A stretch of DNA of 64,000 bases from Mycobacterium sp. 1245111.1 (GTDB taxonomy: Bacteria > Actinomycetota > Actinomycetes > Mycobacteriales > Mycobacteriaceae), in the NCBI RefSeq assembly GCF_001673405.1, contig NZ_LZLV01000096.1, positions 1 to 64,000 on the forward strand, read 5' to 3'. How positions within the stretch are numbered: the stretch's first letter is position 1; each line of letters opens with the position of its first letter. A model generated the notes under the pieces. It saw only the letters and a list, made by a program, of their open reading frames with translations. It was not told the origin of the DNA and ran no database searches. A program made the position numbers and the translations under genes. Positions 8,181 through 15,994 of the stretch are shown here, piece by piece.

Positions 8181-9373
8181 CAGGTGACCGGTAGTTCTTT
8201 CATGCCATAGATATCGGCGTCCTTGAACTTCAGCTCGTCCACCGGTACCGCGAGCCGCAACCCGGGGAGCCGACGCGCCAACGTCGAGAATGCCACCTGC
8301 ATTTCGACCCTCGCGAGGTTGGCGCCGATACACTGGTGGGCGCCGTAGCCGAATCCCAGATGCCCGCGGACATTTCGTTGGATGTCGAACTTTTCCGGGT
8401 GATCGGCGAACTGAGTGTCCCAGTTGCCGGCGGGCAAGTTCATCAACACCCGCTCCCCGGCGCGGATCAACTGTCCACCGATCGTCAGGTCTTCGAGAGC
8501 GATGCGGTCGACTTGCGCGTGCACGATGCTCAGATAACGCATCAGTTCTTCGACCGCGCGCGCGACGACGGCGGCGTCGTCGGTCTGGCCGAGTAGTTTG
8601 AAAACATCCGGATGTTCAAGCAGCGCAACGGTTCCCAATGAGATCATGTTGGCGGTGGTTTCGTGGCCCGCCTGCATCATGATCACGGCGTTGACGGCGA
8701 CGGTGTCGCGAGTGAGTTGTCCACTCGCGACATAGTCGGTCAGGAGGCGGCTGATCAGGTCGTCGCCGGGTTCGCGCTCTTTACGTGCCACCAACTCCTG
8801 GATGTAGAGGTACATCTCGCCGAACCCCCGCACGCGGTCCTCCTCGGTGGAATTGACGTCCAACCCGGCGGCGGTGTTGTGCTGAAAAAGCTCGAGGTCT
8901 TCCGGTGGAACGCCGAGTAGCAACGCGATCGCCAGCGACGGCACCGGCAGGCCGAAGTCGCGCACGATGTCGGCGGGCGGTCCGGTGTCGATCATCTTGC
9001 CTAGGTAGTCGTCGACCAGTTCTTGAATCCGCGGCCGCATCGTTTCGCAGCGCCGAAAGGTGAATTGGTTGGTCATCATGCGTCGCAGTCGCTGATGCTC
9101 GGGATCGTCGATACGCGCGAAAACGGCTGGCTTACTTTCGTCTTCCGACGGCGTGGCTAGATCTGGCAAGGTCTCGGCGGACAACCGCGGATCGACCAAC
9201 GCCGTGCGGATGTCCTGGTAGCGGCTGACGCTCCAGACGGGCCGGCCGTTCCACATGGCCCGCCGCAGACCCGGCTCTTCGCGCCAGCTCTCGAATTCGG
9301 CGGGCGGCGCGAGCGGGCACCGCGCGGCGCGTTGCATCGGGAGTACGGGCAAATCGGAAGTCGCTGTGGTCAC
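8177..9373 (-). CDS. Cytochrome P450 (CYP105-like class)
   Basis: A 398-residue soluble bacterial P450. The family landmarks are present: I-helix oxygen-activation motif AGHETT, K-helix ExxR in EELMRYLS, and the haem loop FGYGAHQCIG with axial ligand Cys348. It would use ferredoxin/reductase electrons to oxidise an unidentified small lipid or secondary metabolite. Similarity in motif spelling suggests the CYP105 neighbourhood, but the subfamily is uncertain. The GTG start at 9373 is preceded by a G-run four bases upstream. It is divergent from a TetR gene with an 18-bp inverted repeat between them, and was once followed by an SDR gene (see the stump at 8112-8180). Confidence 0.92.
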   Translation of the reverse strand: MTTATSDLPVLPMQRAARCPLAPPAEFESWREEPGLRRAMWNGRPVWSVSRYQDIRTALVDPRLSAETLPDLATPSEDESKPAVFARIDDPEHQRLRRMMTNQFTFRRCETMRPRIQELVDDYLGKMIDTGPPADIVRDFGLPVPSLAIALLLGVPPEDLELFQHNTAAGLDVNSTEEDRVRGFGEMYLYIQELVARKEREPGDDLISRLLTDYVASGQLTRDTVAVNAVIMMQAGHETTANMISLGTVALLEHPDVFKLLGQTDDAAVVARAVEELMRYLSIVHAQVDRIALEDLTIGGQLIRAGERVLMNLPAGNWDTQFADHPEKFDIQRNVRGHLGFGYGAHQCIGANLARVEMQVAFSTLARRLPGLRLAVPVDELKFKDADIYGMKELPVTW

Positions 9374-9388
9374 AGACCCCCCATTAAG

Positions 9389-9449
9389 TGTCAGTTGGCT
9401 GCCAATTGCTCACGAGCGTAAAAGCCGGCCTATTGGCAGTCAACTGTCA
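9389..9449. promoter_or_regulatory. Long inverted repeat between P450 and TetR genes, likely operator pair
   Basis: TGTCAGTTGGCTGCCAAT at 9389-9406 is repeated in inverted orientation at 9432-9449 with 16 of 18 positions matching and 25 bases between the arms. The first arm itself contains the perfect dyad TTGGC-T-GCCAA. The right arm lies just before TACGCT, a -10-like box seven bases from the TetR ATG, so the TetR mRNA may be leaderless. Binding by the TetR protein at 9465 would shut both divergent genes. This rests on symmetry and position. Confidence 0.6.
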
Positions 9450-9464
9450 GTTACGCTGAGGATC

Positions 9465-10094
9465 ATGACCGCGGTGAGCGAACGGCCGTTGCGCGCCGAC
9501 GCCGCACGCAATGCCGAGCGGATCCTGCGGGCCACCCGCGATGCTCACCACGAACTCGGTCCCGAGGCGCCCATTGAGGCGATCGCCCGTCGGGCCGGCG
9601 TCGGCGAGCGGACGCTGTACCGCAGGTTTCCAAGCAAGGCCGAGCTGGTCCGGGCAGCTCTTGACCTGTGCATCGCCGAAGACCTCACGCCGATCATCGA
9701 GTCGGCCCGTGGCGCCGCTGACCCGCTGGACGGCCTCGCACGACTGATCGACGCGGCGATATCGCTGGGCGCCCGCGAACACCACTTGTTGACCGCCGTG
9801 CGCAGGGCCGGCTCCCTGACCTCGGACGTCTCGACCGCGCTGAACGACGCGCTCGCCGAGCTTGCCGAGCGTGGCCAGCGCGCCGGTGTTGTCCGGGCCG
9901 ACCTCGCCGCCGCCGACCTGCCACGGATGCTCGCGATGCTTTACACCGTGCTGCAGACGATGGACAGCGGCAGCGACGGCTGGCGCCGCTACGTCGCACT
10001 GATGCTGGATGCCATCTCGGCGGGTGAGCGCCGTCCGCTACCACCGGTCGCCACCTTGCGTTTTGAGCCGGAATCGAGCGGCTGGCCGATCTAA
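9465..10094 (+). CDS. TetR-family regulator, divergent from P450
   Basis: A 209-residue regulator. The DNA-binding domain covers about residues 8-60: NAERILRATRDAHHELG, then IEAIARRAGVGERTLYRRFP with the usual Leu-Tyr-x-x-Phe end. The C-terminal domain is of a type common in actinobacterial TetR proteins next to oxidoreductases. I chose the ATG at 9465; the frame is open further upstream but that would read through the operator and into the P450 gene. It probably represses the P450 and itself through the inverted repeat at 9389-9449 and responds to the P450 substrate or product. Confidence 0.85.
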   Translation: MTAVSERPLRADAARNAERILRATRDAHHELGPEAPIEAIARRAGVGERTLYRRFPSKAELVRAALDLCIAEDLTPIIESARGAADPLDGLARLIDAAISLGAREHHLLTAVRRAGSLTSDVSTALNDALAELAERGQRAGVVRADLAAADLPRMLAMLYTVLQTMDSGSDGWRRYVALMLDAISAGERRPLPPVATLRFEPESSGWPI

Positions 10095-10095
10095 A

Positions 10096-10112
10096 GCAGG
10101 TGCTTCACCTGC
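10096..10112. other. Perfect short stem-loop after the TetR gene
   Basis: GCAGGTG-CTT-CACCTGC is a perfect 7-bp dyad with a 3-base loop, starting two bases after the TetR stop codon and ending 52 bases before the next gene. No T-run follows, so it is either a weak transcription barrier or a small operator for the Rv0320-like gene. Confidence 0.4.
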
Positions 10113-10164
10113 GGCGTCGTTATCTGATCGTGACTATTTCGCGATTTCCTCGTAAGCTGCTGCG

Positions 10165-10845
10165 GTGCCTCGCCACAAGTTAGCCAGCGGTAGGCGTAAA
10201 TCGCCGGCAGTGATGGCTGCGGTTGCCACACCGCTTGCCGTCATATTTGCCCTCGGTGGCAGTGCCCACGCCGGGGACCACCACGGCAAGGCCGCCTCGG
10301 CTGCCGAGGACGCCACGTCGTGTTGCCACCTGCAGCTGACGGCCGCCACGCCGACGGCATCGTCGTGGTCCGGGCCCGCCGTGCAGACCAACGGCCCGGA
10401 CGCCGACACCGCGCCCGCCTCACGTGCCTCGCGCTGGCACGTCGCGGCCAGGAACGCCCCCCAGGTACTGATAGCCGACGTCGCTCCGGAACGCGGCCTC
10501 CAGGTCAAGACGATCCTGGTGGCTCGCACGATCAGCGCCATCTTCCCCGAGATCAAGAGCATGGGCGGCGTCCGGCCGGATGCCCTTCCGTGGCATCCGC
10601 GGGGTCTGGCGATCGACGTGATGATCCCCAACCCGTCGAGCGCGGCCGGCATCGCCCTCGGAAACCAGATCGTCGCGTTCGCGCTCAAGAACGCGGACAA
10701 GTTCTCGCTGCAGGATTGCATTTGGCGGGGGACGTACTACACGCCCAGCGGCCCGTCGGGGTCCGGCTACGGCCATTACGACCACGTGCACATCACCACG
10801 CACGGTGGGGGATATCCGACCGGCCACGAAGTCTACGTTCGCTGA
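10165..10845 (+). CDS. Exported protein with M15-like His/Asp/His-x-His zinc pattern (Rv0320-like)
   Basis: A 226-residue exported protein that matches Mtb Rv0320. Residues 1-37 form a signal peptide (Arg/Lys-rich start, hydrophobic VAATPLAVIFALGG, cleavage near AHA-GD). After a low-complexity linker, the C-terminal domain has WHPRGLAIDV and, near the end, YGHYDHVHITTHGGGYP. These correspond to the HxxGxAxD and HxH zinc-ligand patterns of VanY/M15-type peptidoglycan peptidases, so a wall-hydrolase role is likely but unproven. GTG start. In Mtb, as I recall, tRNA-Gly and dcd follow directly; here about 17 kb intervenes. Confidence 0.8.
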   Translation: MPRHKLASGRRKSPAVMAAVATPLAVIFALGGSAHAGDHHGKAASAAEDATSCCHLQLTAATPTASSWSGPAVQTNGPDADTAPASRASRWHVAARNAPQVLIADVAPERGLQVKTILVARTISAIFPEIKSMGGVRPDALPWHPRGLAIDVMIPNPSSAAGIALGNQIVAFALKNADKFSLQDCIWRGTYYTPSGPSGSGYGHYDHVHITTHGGGYPTGHEVYVR

Positions 10846-11143
10846 GGTACGCGTTAAGTCACGGGGCCGCAACGCTTTCGACGCTGTTTTGTGATGTAGC
10901 GCATCAATCATCAAGGGCTGGTGCAGATTTCGGCTTGCCGCTATGCTTACCTGGACATTCTTCGCCGGCTGTCCAATAAACCGGATGAAACGTCTCTATT
11001 TGGAAACGGTGCGGTGCGGCGTGGTGCGCGTTGAACATGGGTCCACTAAAAAAGAGGTGGCCGCAAGAAACGCGGTTGCGGTGCGACTGCACCGGTGTTG
11101 ATCTGCAGGCTCCCGCCTGGCGGTGAAGAGAGAGTTGACGACG
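10846..11143. other. 298-base gap without a recognised gene
   Basis: The stretch is less G+C-rich than its neighbours in places and contains no open frame with a ribosome site. It probably holds the promoter for the Ala/Pro-rich secreted protein at 11144. It is the left edge of the accessory block; I saw no copy of the tRNA-Gly 3' end and no inverted terminal repeat here. Confidence 0.5.
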
Positions 11144-11650
11144 ATGACTGACCGATTCAGCATCAAAGTTGTTGCCGGCGTTGGATTATGCGGCGCAGCA
11201 CTGGCACTAAGTCCGCTTGCCGGAGCGACCCCGTTGAAAACAGGTGGCGGCGCGTGCATGTACGGCGCGGCCGGTGAAGTCGCTGCGGCACCCGTTGCGG
11301 TACCCGGTGCGGCGGCCGCTGCGGCACCGTGCGCACCCGTGGGCGCTGCGGTGACGGACATGGCCGGTGCGCCACTGCCCGTCGGTGCTCCCGTCCTCGG
11401 TGGTGCGCCGATTCCTGGCGGGCTTCCGTTCCCAGCGGGCGCTCCGATTCCCGCCGGTGTTCCGGCCGGAGCGGGAGCCCCACTGCCAGTTGCGGTTCCG
11501 GCCGGCGCCCCCCTGATTGCGTTGGGCGGCGTGCCCGGTGCGCCGATCGCCGACATGGCCGGTGTCGCGGGTGGTAAGGGGGCGCCGACGGGTGCGGCAC
11601 CGACGAGCGGCCCGACGCCCGGCGACCCCCTGCCGGCTGGGCCGGGCTGA
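11144..11650 (+). CDS. Secreted Ala/Gly/Pro-rich protein of unknown function
   Basis: A 168-residue protein with a signal peptide (KVVAGVGLCGAALALSPLAGA, cleavage near GAT). The mature part is almost only Ala, Gly, Pro and Val, with loosely repeated units such as GAPLPVGAP, GAPIPGGLP and GAPIPAGVP and two copies of a DMAG motif (VTDMAGAPL, IADMAGVAG). Two cysteines (GACMYG, APCAP) could form a disulfide. No enzyme motif is visible; a wall-associated structural role is a guess. The ATG at 11144 begins right before the signal peptide; a GTG at 11123 would add seven residues. A strong terminator follows, so it is a single-gene unit. Confidence 0.65.
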   Translation: MTDRFSIKVVAGVGLCGAALALSPLAGATPLKTGGGACMYGAAGEVAAAPVAVPGAAAAAAPCAPVGAAVTDMAGAPLPVGAPVLGGAPIPGGLPFPAGAPIPAGVPAGAGAPLPVAVPAGAPLIALGGVPGAPIADMAGVAGGKGAPTGAAPTSGPTPGDPLPAGPG

Positions 11651-11655
11651 GCGAA

Positions 11656-11698
11656 GCACCAAAAGAGCCCCCGCATCACGCGGGGGCTTTTTTGGTGC
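11656..11698. terminator. Strong bidirectional intrinsic terminator
   Basis: AGCCCCCGC and GCGGGGGCT form a GC-rich stem around a short loop, and TTTTTT follows on the plus strand. The outer flanks GCACCAAAA and TTTTGGTGC also pair, so the same hairpin has a T-run on the other strand. It ends both the secreted-protein gene (stop 11650) and the converging L,D-transpeptidase gene (stop 11723). Classical intrinsic terminators like this are uncommon in mycobacteria. Confidence 0.9.
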
Positions 11699-11722
11699 GC
11701 CGGACGAAAAGGGTTGCGCCCC

Positions 11723-12529
11723 TTATTCCTTGACTATCACCGGGTCCCCGATCTTGGCGGTGTTGAAGTACCACTCGGCGTCGGCTGGGCTCAGGCTGAT
11801 GCAGCCGTGGCTGACATTCTCACGTCCGAGGGCATTGAGCGCCCACGGGGCGGCATGCACGAACAGCCCGCGACTGCTGATGCGGGTGGCGTACTCCACC
11901 GGGGTCTTGTAGCCCTCGGGATCGGTGACCGGGACGCCGACGCTGCTCGAATCCATAATCACCGTGCGCTCTTTCGACAGCACCGTGTAGAGACCAACCG
12001 GCGTCGGAAAGTGTGGCCGGCCCATCGAGGCGGGCAGGACGCCTGGTTCGCCGTAGTGAGGTTCGTGGTGTGGTGTCGGCAGCTGCTGTGAGGGACCGCT
12101 CGCAACACCGTCGACGCTGACCGTGAACGTGTGGTCGGAGATGTCGGCAACGCCGAGCACTGCGGGGCCCGTCGTGATCTCGGCTGAGGCGCCGCCAACC
12201 GATAATGCAATCGTGCGGTGCGCCGGCCAGAAGCGGTCTGGAACCCATTGTGCGACTTCATCGTTGAGCCATTCGTACTTGCCGGTCATCGACGGCGACG
12301 AGGTTACGTGAACCGATCGCTCCGCCGCGGTCCGGTTGAGCACGGGTGAGCGGAACGTGATGACGACCGGGTGTGCGACACCCACGACCTCGCCCACTGT
12401 CGGCCCGATCGAGGCGATCGGGAATCGGAACGACTGGTCCGACGCGGCCAGGCTGACGCCCGACGGGCCTGCCACGACCGACGCGGCGGTGCCAGCCGCC
12501 AGCAGAACAGACCGAAAAACCGCGCGCAT
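11723..12529 (-). CDS. L,D-transpeptidase (LdtA/LdtMt1-like)
   Basis: A 268-residue exported enzyme that makes 3-3 cross-links in peptidoglycan. The signal peptide (SVLLAAGTAASVVAGPSG) has no lipobox cysteine. An Ig-like domain follows (about 35-130, VVITFRSPVLNR to ALSVGG), then the YkuD catalytic domain with GLFVHAAPWALNALGRENVS and the complete active-site motif SHGCISLSPADAEWYFN. In length and layout it is closest to the short Mtb enzyme Rv0116c, which lies elsewhere in that genome. AAAGGA eight bases before the ATG at 12529 supports this start over the TTG at 12532. It lies downstream of, and in line with, the STAS/B12/phosphatase operon with a 140-base gap. Confidence 0.9.
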   Translation of the reverse strand: MRAVFRSVLLAAGTAASVVAGPSGVSLAASDQSFRFPIASIGPTVGEVVGVAHPVVITFRSPVLNRTAAERSVHVTSSPSMTGKYEWLNDEVAQWVPDRFWPAHRTIALSVGGASAEITTGPAVLGVADISDHTFTVSVDGVASGPSQQLPTPHHEPHYGEPGVLPASMGRPHFPTPVGLYTVLSKERTVIMDSSSVGVPVTDPEGYKTPVEYATRISSRGLFVHAAPWALNALGRENVSHGCISLSPADAEWYFNTAKIGDPVIVKE

Positions 12530-12669
12530 CAACCAATTCCTTTGGTAGACCCAGTTGTAATAGCGATCCTAGGCGGGTCCGGAATATTGGACCCGCAAGG
12601 GCGCGTTAGCAATTCGGTAAAGCGTCGGTCACGTTTCGGCTACGGCCTGCGAGAACGGGGCGCAGAGCC

Positions 12670-13053
12670 TCAGCGGGCCTGCGACTCGCCAGAGCTAGCC
12701 TGGCCCACCAGGTTTGGATCGCCGGCATCCGCAGCGTCATCGGCGGGCACGAAATGATCGAACAGTCCGGTTACCTGCAGGACGCGATCGAGGAACGGAG
12801 GGCGATGGTCGAGATGCAGCGCGACGCCGGATTGGGTGGTGCGGCGGTGCAGAAGCAGAAGACCCGACAGCGCCGCAGAGTCCAGGAACGCCGTCTCGCT
12901 GAAGTCGAGGTGCAGATCGCTCATCTCGTCGTGTTCGGTGAGCAATTGCGTTGCGACGTCGACGAGGTCGTCGGTGGTTTGGTAGTCGAGGTCTCCAGCG
13001 ATTCGAACGGAGGCCATCCGGGGCGCGGTGGTAATCGTCAGGTGATAGGTCAT
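12670..13053 (-). CDS. STAS-domain anti-sigma-factor antagonist
   Basis: A 127-residue single STAS domain of the SpoIIAA/RsbV type. The phospho-acceptor region reads FSETAFLDSAALSGLLLLHR, with the conserved Asp58-Ser59. In partner switching, an anti-sigma kinase phosphorylates this serine; the unphosphorylated form binds the kinase and frees a sigma factor. The ATG overlaps the stop of the cobalamin-binding gene by four bases (ATGA), so the two are translationally coupled. No kinase (RsbW/UsfX) or sigma gene is in the window, so the target is encoded elsewhere. The 30-residue tail (DDAADAGDPNLVGQASSGES) looks disordered. Confidence 0.9.
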   Translation of the reverse strand: MTYHLTITTAPRMASVRIAGDLDYQTTDDLVDVATQLLTEHDEMSDLHLDFSETAFLDSAALSGLLLLHRRTTQSGVALHLDHRPPFLDRVLQVTGLFDHFVPADDAADAGDPNLVGQASSGESQAR

Positions 13054-14165
13054 GTATGTAATTGGGGGTCGGTCGCCGAACCCTTCTCGTCGGCGAGGGC
13101 GGTCAGTGCAGCACTTAACAGACGTTGGCTGCGTGGAAATTCGTGCAGTTGCTTACCCAACAGCTCGAGGGTGGGAAACAACGTCGCGGCTGGGACGCCG
13201 CGGGAAGTGAGAATATCTGCGGTCCAGGTGATGAAGCCGCGGAACAGCTCGTCGTCGTCGGTATACAGACCGGCCACCAGAAAGTCGATGACGTGGGCGA
13301 TGTCTTCGGCAGCTCGCTGCCGCTGCTCCTCGGTGTAGTCACGCATGGCGGGGATGCGGTCCTCGAGGGCGGAGATGGTCTCCTTGACGAGTTGCCGCGA
13401 GGTCTGGCTGACCGTGGTGTATTCCTGGTCGATCAGGTGCGGCAGGTCGTCGACGGGTTGCCGGTTGGTCGCGAGATGCGTGCAGAGAAATCCTTCGTCC
13501 AGCAGTTCCGCCGCGGCCCGGGCATTCGGGGCCCACCCATCGGCGCCGAGCTGTGCGGCGTAGCGACCGTCGCCCCCGAACGCCGCCCCGCCCACCAGCA
13601 CGGCCACGCCGGCAGCCTGGCACGCGGTGATAGCCGCGTGCGCCGTCGGCAGTCCCGTCGGAACGGAGCAGGAAAGCGCGACGGCGTCGGGGCCGCGTTG
13701 GTGAAGATGCGCGATCAGGTGTGGGGTGGGCACTTGCGCGCCGAGGAAGTCGACCTCCCAGCCGCGCAAGCGCAACGTCTCGGCCAGCAGCCGTGCCGGC
13801 AAGGCGTGCCACTCCCCGTCGACGCATGCCACCGTCACCCGGCCGGCCTCGACGGACGAACGGCTCGCGGGGTGTTGCGCCAGCGCCGCGATCACCCGAT
13901 CGTTGATCGCGGAGGCCGCATGCTCCTGGGCGACGGTGATACGGTTCCCGGCCCACTCGATGCCGACTTTGCGCTGTACCCAGGCGATGACGTCGAGCAG
14001 GATGTCCTCGGGCCGCATGCCAGCGTCGGCTGCGGCGAAAACCGCCGTCACGGCCGCATATTCGTCGCAGTCGACGACAGCTTCCCACAATTGCTCGCGG
14101 ACTAGCGCCTGGTTTGTGTCACCGATGGCCGGGGAGTTGGCGGTACCGACGTCGGGAACGCTCAA
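13050..14165 (-). CDS. Cobalamin-binding sensor with CarH-type Trp-x9-Glu-His signature
   Basis: A 371-residue protein. Residues 20-100 form the helical cap of B12-binding proteins and contain Trp71, nine residues, then Glu81-His82: the pattern that marks AdoCbl light sensors of the CarH/LitR family. Residues 108-225 are a Rossmann-like B12 domain (VTVACVDGEWHALP, with His120 as likely lower cobalt ligand; SCSVPTG; VLVGGAAFG). There is no MerR DNA-binding domain. Instead a helical C-terminal domain (about 240-371) follows, recalling the non-haem globin or RsbR-type sensor ends of stressosome proteins. The TTG start overlaps the phosphatase stop (TTGA), and the stop overlaps the STAS start. 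Inference: it turns light or B12 state into a signal for the phosphatase/STAS switch. The residue after Trp71 is Ala, not the His of Thermus CarH. Confidence 0.85.
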   Translation of the reverse strand: MSVPDVGTANSPAIGDTNQALVREQLWEAVVDCDEYAAVTAVFAAADAGMRPEDILLDVIAWVQRKVGIEWAGNRITVAQEHAASAINDRVIAALAQHPASRSSVEAGRVTVACVDGEWHALPARLLAETLRLRGWEVDFLGAQVPTPHLIAHLHQRGPDAVALSCSVPTGLPTAHAAITACQAAGVAVLVGGAAFGGDGRYAAQLGADGWAPNARAAAELLDEGFLCTHLATNRQPVDDLPHLIDQEYTTVSQTSRQLVKETISALEDRIPAMRDYTEEQRQRAAEDIAHVIDFLVAGLYTDDDELFRGFITWTADILTSRGVPAATLFPTLELLGKQLHEFPRSQRLLSAALTALADEKGSATDPQLHT

Positions 14166-15823
14166 GCCGTAAACCTTCCCCGGGTGTGGCCGTCGACGGC
14201 GCTCAAGTGCGTGCGGCGCGGGGCGGTGATGGCCACGACCGCGATGTCGTCGTGAACCCGCTGTCCGACCCACTGGGTGGCCAGCATCATCACCCGCTCG
14301 ACCACTGCTGTGGCCGGCAATCCACCGCACTCGGCGAGCGCGGAGGCCAGGCGTTCCTCGCCGAACATGTAATCGCCGAGCGGGCCGCCGCGGGCCTCGG
14401 TGACTCCGTCGGTGTAGAGCACGCAGGTCTCGCCGGGCGCCAGCGTCGTCTCGAACGATTGCGCCTCGATGGTCGGAAGAGCGCCGATCAGCGTGCCACG
14501 GGTGTCGGCCTGCTCCACCCGCCCGTCGTCGCGAATGATCAACGGGGGCAGATGGCCCGCGCTGGTCAGGCGGACCATCACGGAACCGTCGCAATTGGCA
14601 ACCGACGCCAGCACCAGGGTGGCGAACCGGGCGTGCTCCACCGACAGCATTGCGCCGTTGAGTAATTCGAGGACGGCGCGGTGATCGGCCGCCAGCGGCG
14701 TCAATGCCTGCAGCGTGTTGCGGATCTTGCCGGTGAGCATCGCTGCCTCGAGGCCTTTACCGCACACATCGCCGAGCACGACCAGCGTCTCGCCGTCGGG
14801 CGTCGCGGCGGGATGGACGTCGTAGAAGTCGCCGCCGACGACTTCGTAGTCTTCCGAAGCCCGATACGAGCCCGCGAATTCAATCCCGTGGACCGGCTGC
14901 AACTGCGGCGGCAGCAGGTCGCGCATCAGCGTGCGGGTAATCGCGGCCTGGTCGGCGTAGAGGCGCGCCGCGGACAAGGCCGCACCGGCCCGCGCCGCGA
15001 ACAACCGCGCCAGCACCTCGTCGCGCTCATCGAACTCGGCTTCCTCGGCATTCCGCAGCAGCAGCAGCGCCCCGGCCGAGACGCCATGGCCGGGCAGCGG
15101 GGTGATCAACGCCGACCGCACCGGCCCGGGAAAGCCGGTCGGAATCAACCAATCCGGCAGCGTGGCCGCGTCGATCCAGCGCGAGGGTACCGGCGGGAAT
15201 CCCCGGAGCGCTTCACTGAGACCCGGCACCGAAGCGGGATCCGCGTCGACGCTGCGCTGTTCCGCCGCCCCGGCGCGGTCGCAGTAAAAGATCGGCATTC
15301 GCCGGCCGCGGCCGGCGGGTGCAACGACGACAGCCGCGTCGGCCAGATCCCGGGCGGCCAACAGCGCCGTGGCTTCGCGGCAGCGGTCGATGTTCAACGA
15401 GGCCATCAGCACCGACGACGCCTCGAGCAGGAACTCGGCGCGCTCGTGCTCACGGGTCAGCGCATGCTGGGCTTCCCGCAGCACGTGGCCGGTGTCCTCG
15501 ACCAGCGACCACGCCACTTCTCCGCTGGGCAGCGCGGCGTGGTGGGCTTCGAATTTGCGGCCGCCGACGGGCCCGCCGGCGTTGAACGATTCCCGACTGT
15601 GGGGTGTCTGTGAGGGCGCGACCAGCCGCATGTGGACCGGCGAGAGCCAATCGACGGCCGCTTCCAGCTGACTTCCCAGGGCGGCCGACGGGAGTAGCTC
15701 TTGCGCCGACGCGCTCAGCGCACTGATGACTCCGGTCTGGTCGACGACGAGAGTGGGACACGCGACGTAGGTCCAGAGCGATTCGTGGTCGGACTCAACC
15801 TGTGCCGCAGCCCCGTCGCGCAT
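14162..15823 (-). CDS. RsbU-like PP2C phosphatase with PAS and GAF domains
   Basis: A 553-residue sensor phosphatase. Residues about 15-120 resemble a PAS domain (CPTLVVDQTGVISALSASA), 130-295 a GAF domain, and 315-535 a SpoIIE/PP2C phosphatase with metal-binding motifs VGGDFYD (329-335), GDVCGKG (351-357), YTDGVTEA and VHDDIAVV. Such enzymes dephosphorylate STAS antagonists and so activate the linked sigma factor. It is the first gene of a three-gene operon with overlapping stops and starts (TTGA, ATGA), and the STAS protein two genes on is its likely substrate. The ATG at 15823 is preferred over a TTG six bases upstream. Confidence 0.93.
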   Translation of the reverse strand: MRDGAAAQVESDHESLWTYVACPTLVVDQTGVISALSASAQELLPSAALGSQLEAAVDWLSPVHMRLVAPSQTPHSRESFNAGGPVGGRKFEAHHAALPSGEVAWSLVEDTGHVLREAQHALTREHERAEFLLEASSVLMASLNIDRCREATALLAARDLADAAVVVAPAGRGRRMPIFYCDRAGAAEQRSVDADPASVPGLSEALRGFPPVPSRWIDAATLPDWLIPTGFPGPVRSALITPLPGHGVSAGALLLLRNAEEAEFDERDEVLARLFAARAGAALSAARLYADQAAITRTLMRDLLPPQLQPVHGIEFAGSYRASEDYEVVGGDFYDVHPAATPDGETLVVLGDVCGKGLEAAMLTGKIRNTLQALTPLAADHRAVLELLNGAMLSVEHARFATLVLASVANCDGSVMVRLTSAGHLPPLIIRDDGRVEQADTRGTLIGALPTIEAQSFETTLAPGETCVLYTDGVTEARGGPLGDYMFGEERLASALAECGGLPATAVVERVMMLATQWVGQRVHDDIAVVAITAPRRTHLSAVDGHTRGRFTA

Positions 15824-15994
15824 ACCCAAATCGACCTAAAGATTGTCGTGTCTTCTTAACTATCGTCAGCGAGGAGTTTACGCACTTCGCTTGTCGCGGC
15901 GGAAGTCTCGCTTTTCGCTGGACCGATCTTGATATTCGGCATCGTTGTTTGAACCGAACTCGCTACCGTCGACACTACAGACAACGGAGGTGTT

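Noticed and set aside
10846..11143. Left attachment site for an island matching the tRNA-Gly 3' end.
   Set aside because: I looked for a copy of the T-arm/CCA segment of the tRNA here and further left and saw none, so island borders cannot be set.
13050..14594. A longer cobalamin-protein frame reaching upstream to 14594.
   Set aside because: The added 143 residues are Arg/Gly-rich shadow of the phosphatase end; the TTGA overlap at 14162-14165 gives a natural start.
15815..15850. A SigF-type promoter (GTTT-N16-GGGTAT) before the phosphatase operon.
   Set aside because: GGGTAT is present at the start codon, but the -35 half is not at the right distance and the box would overlap the coding start.
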